Source of the DNA: Symbiotaphrina buchneri
Lineage: Eukaryota; Ascomycota; Symbiotaphrinales; Symbiotaphrinaceae
Assembly: GCA_001599915.1 (NCBI GenBank)
Contig: BCIG01000008.1
Coordinates: 124,001-188,000 of the forward strand
Direction: 5' to 3'
Length of the DNA: 64,000 bases
The number at the start of each line of letters is the position of its first letter. Positions within the stretch are counted from its first letter, which is position 1. This document shows positions 1 through 9,148 of the stretch, piece by piece. A program made the translations under genes and the position numbers. The notes under the pieces are model-generated. The model saw only the letters and a program-made list of their open reading frames with translations, had not been told where the DNA came from and made no database searches.

Positions 1-949
1 TTCCCATGTACTCTAATTTGTATGACTCTGCTCATCATCAATTCACATCGTAATGAAGCCGTTGCATCAGTTCCACAGTTGCACTCATGCTGTCATCGTG
101 ACCAAATGAAATCATTCGATCGACGCCTACAAAGCTCCTGGCCACAGCTCGGGAAGCAGGAACATCCAGCTTACCTCCTCTTCCACGACTGATAGACCAA
201 GAATCGCATGAGGAATGTAGACAGTCTTCAGCATCATACAGTGAGGACACCTTGTGGTCTTCTTTACCTTCCGGGTTGATAAGCGGGAGCAGTTTAAGCT
301 TAATTGGCTGGTCGTTTTTGCATCGCAAGCTTTCTGCGCTGAGAATTCAGCGAATCTGTCCGGGATTTTCCGGCTTTGCTTGGCGGGCCGCAGTGGGGCC
401 AAGCCCTGCCGCACTTTCCTCGCTTGACCTAAAAGCCATCCACCCCCTGTTTCATACCAGCGAGCCCAGCTAGGCACCAACCTCTCTCCTGCTTCACAGC
501 TTGTCCAACCGGGCACTCATCCATTCCTTCAACACTCCGTACGTGGCCTTATGTCGAGAAAATTCTCCATGGCCAGTCCGATCGAGTCCGCCGACCAACT
601 TTGAGGCAGTAAATCCTTTCAAAAGGACTGGAGCTCCTCCCTTCTGTCGACCCCTTCGTTGAGTGCTTCGACGGACGATGAAGCTCACAGAGCTCAATTG
701 GGTTCTCTCCGGATGTCTTTGTGGGCGTCAGGTGTTAGCGGGCGTTCATTCACCTTGAAACTCTTCTTCAACTGCCTCATTGGCAGCTAAGCTCTGCTTC
801 CCGACTCTTCCTCGTATCTCCTCGCCGAGGCCCTGGGAGATGGCCGTGTCATCTCCCGCGAAGGCCCCCTCCCCAAGGGAAGGAGATAACTGGGGCGAGC
901 CTCCGAGGCTACTCGGATGCCGCATATGGGGATGACAAGGGCAACCGGC
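1..949. other. transposon-rich flank, no recognisable gene
   Basis: No reading frame here resembles a known protein. It is continuous with the copia relics that begin just downstream, so it is probably the eroded outer part of the same nest. This is inferred from position only. Confidence 0.4.
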
Positions 950-956
950 GATCAAA

Positions 957-1070
957 TAATCCGGGAGGCTCTGGAACCAGAAAATCACCAATTTCCTAAG
1001 ACTGCAAAGGCTTGAAGCCTAGCCTTTCTAGGAAATCGGTGATCTTCTTGTTCCACAGTCTCCCGGATTA
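957..1070. repeat. inverted pair of copia reverse-transcriptase fragments
   Basis: An imperfect palindrome with two arms of about 57 bp (957-1013 and 1014-1070) and almost no spacer. Both arms translate to the same stretch of Ty1/copia reverse transcriptase. The left arm reads SGRLWNQKITNF on the plus strand and the right arm reads SGRLWNKKITDFLE on the minus strand. In copia polyproteins this follows the GL(K/R)QSPRLW motif. The two arms are therefore diverged copies of one pol segment in opposite orientation, not a hairpin terminator. Confidence 0.75.
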
Positions 1071-1393
1071 GTCTGAACCGAGCTTATTCCTTCACGTAAA
1101 TCGACCGCACGTGGAGTGCTTCAGAGCCTGGTGTTGTCTTTGTTTCGTGCATATTCCGAAGGAGAAGAGGACAACGCTCGACCGAGTTAGCTGGTAGGAT
1201 ATCTTCGTTGGATACGATGTAACGACGGGATACTATAAGGTCTGGGAACCGGTGTCCTGGAAAAACACGAAGGAGCGCTCCATTGTGACCCCAACCACGT
1301 ACGTCGCAGTGACTGCAACGGCAAAGGAAGGGTCTGGATAAGGCAAATGTTGGTGGAGCTGAAGCAGGTGGACTTGGCAAGGGTGCCACATGG

Positions 1394-1426
1394 CTACTAG
1401 CTGATAACCAGTCAGCGATCGCGATT
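1394..1426 (+). mobile_element. copia RNase H fragment, plus strand
   Basis: Eleven plus-strand codons read LLADNQSAIAI, the conserved copia RNase H stretch around the catalytic Asp. The frame upstream and downstream is degraded. It has the orientation and order expected if the plus-strand RT arm at 957-1013 and this piece come from one plus-strand element. Confidence 0.7.
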
Positions 1427-1720
1427 CGAAGATGCCATGTGGAATATCTGGGTCTTTTACCCAGCACCGCTGTCGCTGTTGAGGTACTACCTCCAGCGCT
1501 TGACGATCAGCGGGTCAAGGCATCATCTCTTCGTGTACGGGTCTACGTCACTATTGGACTATGCATGTTCTGGAAACAATATGCTTTGCTTTGCGGGCCA
1601 TCTGGGAGGGTCGTCATGGTGGTGGGGTACCGTGGATGGAGAAGCAAGCTCCTTTGTCTATCTATCCAAGCTACCCCACCCCATCCATGGCGTCCTCCGC
1701 TCCTCGAGTCGGCGGTCCTA

Positions 1721-1875
1721 CCATGGTGTTGCTACCAATTGTTAAGCCCCTGGTTCGCCGGGGGTGATACGAGAGGCAACAACACCATGGTGGGCGCGGT
1801 CCTGCCATGGTGTTGCTACCAATTGTTAGGCCCCCGGTTCGCCGGGGGTTGATACGAGAGGCAACAACACCATGG
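1721..1875. repeat. two tandem palindromic LTR-like units
   Basis: Two copies of a unit of about 70 bp (1721-1790 and 1805-1875) repeat with a period of 84 bp. Each begins CCATGGTGTTG and ends CAACAACACCATGG, so each carries the TGTTG...CAACA termini typical of copia LTRs inside a palindromic frame. Each also holds an inner GC-rich hairpin around GGTTCGCC. The preceding bases ggtcct(a/g) are shared by both copies. The position, at the 3' end of both flanking copia relics, supports LTR debris; a small inverted-repeat element is the alternative. Confidence 0.6.
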
Positions 1876-1991
1876 CGGGTCCGTCGGTGTCGCACGAGGT
1901 CTTGGTTCTGCAACGGGCCTCGTTGAGGTTATTATCTCCGAGGTCTTTGTGTCACCCAAGAATATTGGTCTACTGCGTTGAACGTCCTGCA

Positions 1992-2328
1992 CGTCTTCGC
2001 ATGAAATTCCGGGTTGTTAGATATCGCGATAGCTGATTGATTGTCTGCTAGTATCCGTTCGGCATCTTTGCTTCCCGGCTGACTAGGTCTTGTTTTCGTA
2101 AAACTTCACGTTGTAGGCGTGCTCGACTGACCGCCTTTTAGGATCCCATATCCTATAATAGCCGGTCGTCTCGTTATATCCAACAAAGATACCCTCCCAT
2201 GCGACTGGGTCGAGCTTTGTCCGTTTTTCTTTGGGGATAGACACAAAGCAAAGACAGCGATCCGGATACTAGCAGACAATCAGTCAGCTATCGCGATATC
2301 TAAAAACCCGGAGTTTCATGCGAAGACG
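1992..2328. repeat. 66-bp inverted repeat of copia RNase H sequence
   Basis: Arms 1992-2057 (minus sense) and 2263-2328 (plus sense) are 66 bp each with only three mismatches by eye, separated by about 205 bp. Both encode LADNQSAIAIS followed by NPEFHAKT, the copia RNase H core. The spacer encodes integrase C-terminal sequence on the minus strand, so the plus-strand arm is a foreign insertion inside the minus-strand relic. Confidence 0.8.
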
Positions 2329-2810
2329 AAGCACATCGCGATACAATATAACTTCATGGTCTTCCAATTCGTGAAGCACGTGTACAGACCGAGCTTCGTG
2401 TTCGTGAAGTACGTCCACAGCATCCTGGAGTAGTCATCCGTTATCGTGAGCATCCAGCGATTGCCGTTATGGCTTGGTGTTGAATAGGGTCCCCAGAAAT
2501 CAATGTGTACGCGCTCGAGCCGCCTGTTTCCATAAGCGGTACTGGCTACTCTGTCTGCGGGGAACATGGATCCTCCCATGAGAGCCTGCATCTCCTGTGC
2601 TCTCAACACTCCAGTCCAACTGTTGGCTGGAATCCAAGTTCCATCTGCCTTACGTGCGCGCAATGCAGCATACATGACCAAAGGGCTGGTGAACATCCAG
2701 ACTTTGTGTTCTTGCCTGAGCAAGCCAACGAAGAACTCCAACAACAAGTCATGAAGACCGTCCTGAAGCTTGTTTGGATCCTGGACGTCTGACCCATCAC
2801 TGCGAGTCAT
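1992..2810 (-). mobile_element. degenerate Ty1/copia pol (integrase and RNase H), minus strand
   Basis: Reading right to left, the minus strand shows a degraded pre-integrase region and the integrase core. The core includes LERVHIDFWGPYSTPSHNG and LTITDDYSRMLWTYFTNT (about 2560-2335), with the catalytic Asp positions visible. A 54-codon integrase C-terminal block at about 2250-2089 includes LDPVAWEGIFVGYNETTGYY and IWDPKRRSVEHAYNVKFY. RNase H sequence follows at 2057-1992. The RT between these blocks is missing and a plus-strand RNase H fragment interrupts it. The element is defective. Confidence 0.85.
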
Positions 2811-4081
2811 GCGAAGTGCGTTGGCCTTGTCTCGGATATTCTCCAGTCTTTGCTGTTATGTGGACGACAACTCCAGAGCCTGACCATCCAGTCCGCCATG
2901 GCAGAGCCGTCTGACAAGCGTGATCACACCGTGTACCGCCTTGCAGTACCGGTCAAAGGTACTGCCTTCTTGTAGAAGCTGAAGGGGTCTTTGGTTGATT
3001 GCCGCTTCGGTATAGAGGGTGTTGAGGCAGCGAGCCTCGAATCGGCTCAATGAGCTTGATTGACCATTGCAATTTGTGCCTTGGAGAGAACGACGGAGTG
3101 GTCCTGGATGAACTTCTGTCTGGTCACGGAGTTCAGGCAGGGACAGTACAACCATATCGCGACGTTCCCGTGCTGCTGTCTCCTATTGCTACGGATCCTC
3201 TGATGCGAGAGACCTATGCATAATGATACATCCGCACGGGGATCTAGCGTGTTGGTGAGTCTGCCTTTGAATTCCTGACCGATCATCCAGGCCACTGTAG
3301 ACCACAGTCAGCCTTGCCCTGTCGTTCTTCTATCCTCACGATAAGTCCACGGGAAAACAACGTGTCTTCACCTCGCTTTGAACCGGATAAGCCTCGCGAG
3401 CCACGACACCGGTCGGGCATCCAGCGACAACAAGAACCTGTTAAGTAGTCCGATGCCGATAAGGAGCTGCCAGCTCTCAGCCAGCTCTCAGGGGTCTCTT
3501 CATCTTCAGGTGCCCAGGTCGTAGGGGAATATCCGAGAACATGTTGTTGCCAGAGACCACTGGCCGACTGGAAATGGGCGTGGCTGTCGTCAGATAACCC
3601 TCCTGCGTCGACCCGGTAGACACTGGATCCCTGTTCGCCGCTGGAGACCATGTCATGATATCCTTGACACTGGAGCAATTCACGATTGGATGTGATGGGA
3701 ACTTGTCCCTAGGGAACTGAACCCGACAATACGCGTGGCGGCGTAGCCCGTCATCCATTCGTACATCCAGACGAACACTCATCCAGCTGTTCTTCCATGA
3801 CACAATTCCCTGAGAACCCGTTCGCAGGGTTAGGCTTCCGACGACACGCGCTCCCAATCCCTCGAAGAGCTTTTCCGTTCGACCGCCGGAGAACGATAAG
3901 GTCGAAGTCGCACAGGAAACACGATCTCATGCTCACGAGAAAGATCGGCGGCAGGCGGATATTCTCAACCTCAAGGCAACTCGGACACCATCCGCGAGAA
4001 ATCCACACCGAGTCCAGGCGGACATGACCAATTCCCGCCGAGTCCAGACCGGCTCGGTGGCTGCCGGCCTGCGAAGTGAGG
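2811..4081 (-). other. probable retrotransposon debris without clear domain
   Basis: Several overlapping minus-strand open stretches (3047-3295, 3283-3678, 3477-3857) lie where the gag and protease part of the minus-strand copia element would be. I cannot recognise a zinc knuckle or a protease motif in them. The assignment as element debris rests on position only. Confidence 0.35.
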
Positions 4082-4530
4082 AATCCTCGTCATCCGCAGT
4101 CACAAGGTCTTTGTTGAGAAGGGGAACGACACGGTGAAAGCAAGGCTCCGGTCATGGCTCCACGACAACGACAGGCCGACAACGGGACGGAGTTCAAAGG
4201 CGCTCTCCTGATCTCATCCTGTACCTTTCCTAGGACCTGCCACAGGTATCGAGCGAAAGGCTTAACAAGGACATTATGCTTCAGCAACAGTAACTCCACC
4301 GGCACGGTATCCAAATCATCAACGGCAATCCTCGACACCCACAGTCGCAAGGGCTCGTGGAGAAGGGCAATGGGACGGTGAAAGCCAGGCTTCGAGCCTG
4401 GTTGCACGACAATGGGAGACAGGCCAACGAATGGGTCAACGGCCTCTTGGAGGTGACTCTCGCAAGAGCGGCCGGCTGCAGCGTCGCGCAAACTGCAAGG
4501 AGCTTCTATACCTTGCACGGCGACCGGCTG
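4082..4530 (+). mobile_element. tandemly duplicated DDE integrase relic
   Basis: The plus strand holds pieces of a retroviral-type integrase core. A first copy of NPRHPQSQGL (about 4082-4112) breaks off into a stop. QADNGTEFKG, around the second catalytic Asp, follows at about 4172-4201. A second, better copy at 4321-4440 reads NGNPRHPQSQGLVEKGNG and continues into GLLEV. The Glu of the DDE triad lies in the SQGLVEKGN motif. The order motif 3, motif 2, motif 3 shows a duplication junction near 4171. The sequence resembles host-like and Ty3-type integrases rather than the copia fragments next door. Confidence 0.7.
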
Positions 4531-4569
4531 TTTCGCAAAACGGACAACTGCGGGGCGCGGAGGACCTAG

Positions 4570-5791
4570 ATAGCAATCAACCCAGATGATCCTAAAGAGC
4601 TTTTTGTCCGATTCCTGCCGTGCTTACCTGGTGAATTGATCTCATATCCCTTGCATCGAACCCTCCCCGAAAGCAGTGGCTTGGGAGCGGATGTTGCAAA
4701 GCACAGCCTGTGGCTGGTTGAGCAGAGGGAGAGGCATCTGTAACTGTATCCCGACACTGGGGAATATGGTAGAGTAACCCCTGACGTCTGACTAGACGAC
4801 GCACTCAATACCACAGCGGACAGCTTACCGCTTGAGCTCAATCTTAGCTTCACCCGAAGGTTACTAGACTCCAGCACCACGTTGAGGTGTTGAGCTCCCG
4901 CTGGAGAGGTATGGGTTTATGAGATGGCTCTCCCTGGCAACAACATTTTATTCGATGAGGTGGATCACACAGACACAGCGCAGACCCGAAAATGAAGGCG
5001 TTGCATCAATAGTCACTTTGTTCAGATCAGTTGTCTCGCTGCTGCAGTCATGGCGGGCGACGCATTTATGTTCAGTGGTGGAGGTTGCGATGGCACGTTG
5101 GGGGGAGATCTTGAACACTGTTGCTACACCGCTCCTTACACTATTACACAATCATTCATGAGTCATCACTTCTGTTTGTTACCCTTGTTTGATGCATGCA
5201 TTGAGTACTCGATCGCAGGCTTTGAATGCAATCTTCTTCTATACAGGATTCCCCCATATACAGCTGAATCTTGAGATCAATTCGATATCTACAATTCACA
5301 TAAGGCTAGCCTCGTAGTAGAAACCTTATATGACTTGCGTGGTGGATCACGGCGCGGACCTTACCCAAGGTAGGTAGGTCGATTGATATCGGCCTCGTCG
5401 GCTATACCTGCTCTGCGACCGGCTAAAAGCGCGGAGTTGCGGACCCACGGGGAAATTGACGTCGGTGCTGAAATGGTAAAAAGTCGCCGGTCACTCCACA
5501 AACACCACATGACGGTCGGTAGAATTGCTGCTTCACAGAAATTTCGTGACCACGCACGCTCCCTTATAATACTCGTCTCTCATCCTACAATTCGTTGTAT
5601 CTGATACGAGTGACTCAATTGCGCTACCTAATTACATTGCTTCTATTCTTCTAAAGCTCACCTATCCATCTCATCCAAGACCCCGCGTATACGACAAGTG
5701 GGGCAACAGATTCCATCCGATCATTTCCACCAACAACCTGTGGAGGAAGGAGCTTAGCAAAACCCCGGAATCTCCACGATAGTCTGAGAGA
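4570..5791. other. intergenic region upstream of xylitol dehydrogenase
   Basis: No supported gene. The left part is probably transposon flank. The right part (about 5300-5791) is the dehydrogenase promoter, with regulatory motifs at 5421-5436, a TATA-like TTATAATA near 5574 and a pyrimidine-rich leader around 5640-5690. Confidence 0.6.
5421..5436 (+). promoter_or_regulatory. candidate XlnR/CreA composite site
   Basis: GGCTAAA at 5421-5427 matches the XlnR/Xyr1 xylanolytic activator motif. GCGGAG at 5431-5436 matches the CreA/Cre1 repressor consensus SYGGRG, only 3 bp further on. Another SYGGRG match, GTGGGG, lies at 5698-5703. They sit 356-371 bp upstream of a xylitol dehydrogenase start codon, where pentose induction and glucose repression would be expected. 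Both motifs are short, so this is inference. Confidence 0.45.
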
Positions 5792-6950
5792 ATGTCTGAC
5801 TCAAAAGTGAGTTCATGCCCAGTTTCACTGTGCCATTGGGGCAGTCAATTGACCCACAACGGCGGGTCACCGTGGGCAACCGCTAACCAACCTCTTCCAG
5901 AACCTTTCCTTCGTGCTCGAAGGCATCAACAAGATCAAATTCGAAGACCGGCCCGTCCCCGCCCTCAAATCCGACCACGATGTGCTCGTACAGATCAAGC
6001 AAACCGGCATCTGCGGGAGCGACGTACACTACTGGACGCACGGGGCAATCGGGAGCTTCGTCGTCAAAGAGCCCATGGTACTCGGCCACGAGTCCGCCGG
6101 TATAATCCACAGCGTCGGGTCCGCCGTCAAATCCCTAAAACCCGGTGACAGGGTGTGTCTCGAACCCGGCGTCCCCTGCCGCCGCTGCGTCGCCTGCAAG
6201 GCCGGCAAGTACAACCTCTGCCCGGACATGGCGTTCGCCGCGACCCCGCCGTACGACGGCACCCTCGCAAAGTACTACTCCCTGCCGGAGGACTTCTGCT
6301 ACAAACTCCCCGAACACGTGAGTCTGGAAGAGGGCGCGCTGGTCGAGCCGCTGTCGGTGGGCGTGCACATCGTCAAGCAAGCGTGCATCACGCCGGGATC
6401 GTCCGTCGTCGTCTTCGGCGCCGGCCCCGTCGGCCTGCTGTGCTGCGCCGTCGCGTCTGCCTTTGGCGCTATGAAGATCATCGCCGTCGACATCGTCCCT
6501 GCCCGCCTGTACTTTGCGAAGAAGTACATCGCGACCGGCACGTTCATCCCCGCCAAGGACTCCTCGGCCGAAGAGAACGCCGCGCGCCTGGTGAAGGAGA
6601 ACGATCTCGGCGACGGCGCGGATGTCATCATTGATGCTTCCGGTGCTGAACCGAGTATCCAGACGGCGATCCATGCGCTCCGCCTGGGCGGCACGTATGT
6701 GCAGGGCGGCATGGGCCGTGCGGATATCACGTTCCCTATCATGGCGATGTGCACTAAGGAGTTGAATGTCAAGGGCAGCTTCCGATATGGCGCGGGCGAC
6801 TATAAGTTGGCAGTGCAGTTGCTGGAGAGTGGAAGGGTGAATGTCAAGGACCTCATCACCGGCAGCGTCAAGTTTGAGGATGCGGAGAAGGCGTTTGAGG
6901 ATGTGAAGGCTGGGAGGGGGATCAAGACCCTGATCCGGGGACCAGAGTAG
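5792..6950 (+). CDS. xdhA: D-xylulose reductase (xylitol dehydrogenase)
   Basis: Zinc-dependent, NAD-linked medium-chain dehydrogenase of the sorbitol/xylitol dehydrogenase family. It oxidises xylitol to D-xylulose in the fungal pentose catabolic pathway in the cytosol. The first exon encodes only MSDSK (5792-5806). A 94-bp intron at 5807-5900 with branch-like GCTAACC follows, and exon 2 opens NLSFVLEG, the usual N-terminus of fungal XdhA. The product is 354 aa, normal for the family. Visible motifs are the catalytic-zinc Cys in GICGSDVHYW, the GHE motif, a four-Cys structural zinc lobe (CRRCVACKAGKYNLC) and the Rossmann GAGPVGLL followed by AVD, whose Asp favours NAD over NADP. The upstream XlnR-like and CreA-like sites fit pentose regulation. 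It converges on the ACR3 gene 167 bp away. Sorbitol or L-arabitol dehydrogenase activity is the alternative. Confidence 0.93.
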
Positions 6951-7117
6951 GGGAGAAAAGGAAAGGGCAAACTTTTATAGAGCGTGAATATGAACTTTTA
7001 ATGCCATTACTGTCGATATCTAGTATACCGGGCCGTGATGCATATCTCGAAGGGGTATCTTATGCTTTGCAATCTTGCCATATCCTGCTCAGAGCCACCA
7101 TACCTATAACCACCCCT

Positions 7118-8520
7118 TCACCCCTTCCACTTCCATCTTTTCTTCGCCCACTTCATCACATACACCAACCCTACCAAAACCGGCACCTCCACCAGCGGGC
7201 CCACCGTACTCGCCAGGGCCTGGCCACTGCCAGCACCATAGGTCGCAACAACAACAGCAATAGCCAGCTCGAAGTTATTACTCGCCGCCGTAAAGCTCTG
7301 CGTACAACTGACGCGGTAGCCAAAGCCGCACTTCCGGCATATAGCCACGGTCAGACTAAACACGACAGCGAAGTATACGACCAGCGGGGGCACGATGCGC
7401 AGCACGTCCGTGATCTGCGACACTACGTGCGCGCCCTGCGAGGCGACCAGCACCGCCACCGTGAAGAGCAGCCCGATGAGGCTGAGCGGCGCGATGTAGC
7501 GGATGAAGCGATGCTGGTAACCGTGCTCGCCCAGCAGCCGACGCAGCGTCAGCCGCGTCACCAGCGCGGCGGCGAGCGGGATGCCGAGGAAGGCGGCGAC
7601 GGATTTGGCTACGGGCGCGTAAAATAGTGGGGTGTCACAGTCGGAGATCACGGCGGTGAATAGCAGCGCGATGGGCGCGTACAGAACGACTTGCAGGAGC
7701 GAATTGAAGGCCACGAGGACGGCGCAGTAGGCTCCATCGCCGCCCGCAAGATCCGTCCAGATGAGCACCATGGCGATGCAGCGAGCGATGCCTACGGATG
7801 AAAGGAATGCTGGTTAGCCGGAAACGGAGGGCTGGGACAGAGGGGTATGAGCGGCACATACCGACGAAGATCAAGCCCTCTCTCAAGTCGGCCCTGTCGG
7901 GCAAAAATGCCCAAGCCAGACCGAGCATCAGGAGCGGAGCGAAGATCCAGTTCATAATGAGCGAAAACAGAAGTTGTTTCCATAGGTTGCGGTCTTGGAA
8001 CAGGAGATACAGCGTCTCATAGCGGACTTTGCACAGGATGGGGTACATCATCACGAGCAGGCCGACAGCTGCGGAAGATATAAAGTCAGTGGTCTAGAAG
8101 AGAAAAGTAGGCTGGAAGGATGGGGGACATACCGATGGGTACACTGACGCCGACGAACTCACCCCTCTGCAGGGTCGGGCCTGTGGAGGACACTTCGTTG
8201 CCTAATATTATACCGACGGCCATGGCCAGGAGGATCCAGAGGACGAGGAAGCGGTCCAGGAAGGAGAGGCCTCTGAGAGGAGGGACATCATCGTCTTTAT
8301 CATCTGCTAAACGGCGTCAGATGTGAGCGTGGGAATCCTCTGAGATGCTTCAACACTAATAGGACATACCATCTTCCTCTGTCCGCCCAGAGCCATCTGA
8401 TCCTGCCCCAGCAAGCTCGACGTCCCTGTCTTCGTTCTTCTCATGCACCCCTTGTTGCTTATCAGATTCGGATGCCCTGTGGCCAGCAGGCTTCAGGGCA
8501 TTGCGCTCGATTGTATCCAT
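7118..8520 (-). CDS. acr3: arsenite efflux permease ACR3
   Basis: Plasma-membrane arsenite/antimonite exporter of the bile acid:sodium symporter superfamily (ACR3 branch). Four exons (8520-8370, 8306-8133, 8068-7862, 7791-7118) are joined by GT-AG introns of 63, 64 and 70 bp and give 401 aa with about ten hydrophobic segments. An acidic, disordered cytosolic N-terminus of about 55 aa leads into LSFLDRFLVLWILLAM. MMYPILCKVRYE and the splice-spanning GIARCIAMVLIW follow; the Cys in the latter is the conserved metalloid-binding residue of the family. The C-terminus is short and basic. No arsenate reductase (acr2/arsC) or arsH gene lies nearby, so it stands alone rather than in an arsenic cluster. 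Its promoter is the 8521-9148 gap. Confidence 0.93.
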
Positions 8521-9148
8521 GAACCCTCGCCCAAGTTCCTACCGGTCTCGTGCCTTATCGACGGACAGGACTGTATCATGGCAGGATTTAATCGCCATGA
8601 TAATTTCCTCGTGCCAGAGCTTTTATATCCGCTAGGTGATGTTTTGCCTCGCCGCATAGAGGACGAGATTCTGGACCCTGAAAATTATCGAGCCAATCAG
8701 AACAAGCGAGTGACATCGACAGCTGGGCCGGGCCTCTCTTGCCGAGGATGTCACTGCTTATCTGATCCGCCTGTCACGCCCTTCCGTTCATTCGCTCTTC
8801 AGCGCAAACTTTATGGCTTGCTCCGGCTGAAGATCGTAAAGCAAACCTACGACTTACGAGAATCCGAAAGCGGTCCATATACTGGCCAGTCAGGAAAGGG
8901 TAATGACATATATCAGGAGGAGGTGGTTGCACTGAGTCACTGAACCGAGACGTTATGGAGGCAGTCACAGCACGGCGAGCACATTAGTAAAACCCGAATA
9001 GCTTGGCTTGACAGAATGTAGACTCTAGATCATCAGTCGTAGACATATGCAGTGGGGAACCTGGATGAGTATAGCGGCTATTACACACAGAGTGCGGATC
9101 GAACAGCAACGCTCAAAGAATCGAAAGAAATGCCGCCGAGGAAGGGTA
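8521..9148. other. ACR3 promoter and 3' flank of PIPK-like gene
   Basis: No gene supported. An open plus-strand frame at 8443-8943 overlaps the ACR3 first exon antisense and has no recognisable content. Confidence 0.6.

Noticed and set aside
1721-1875. CRISPR-like repeat or tRNA-like element
   Set aside because: Only two units with palindromic LTR-type ends in a eukaryotic transposon nest; no spacer structure and no tRNA fold seen.
1-4570. Repeat-induced point mutation as the cause of transposon decay
   Set aside because: The region is not AT-rich and the decay includes rearrangements and indels. I cannot compute dinucleotide indices by eye, so I make no RIP claim.
7118-8520. Arsenic-resistance cluster
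   Set aside because: Only ACR3 is present; no arsenate reductase, arsH or arsenic methyltransferase gene in the neighbourhood.
8443-8943. 166-codon plus-strand frame opposite ACR3
   Set aside because: Overlaps the well-supported ACR3 first exon antisense; a shadow frame.
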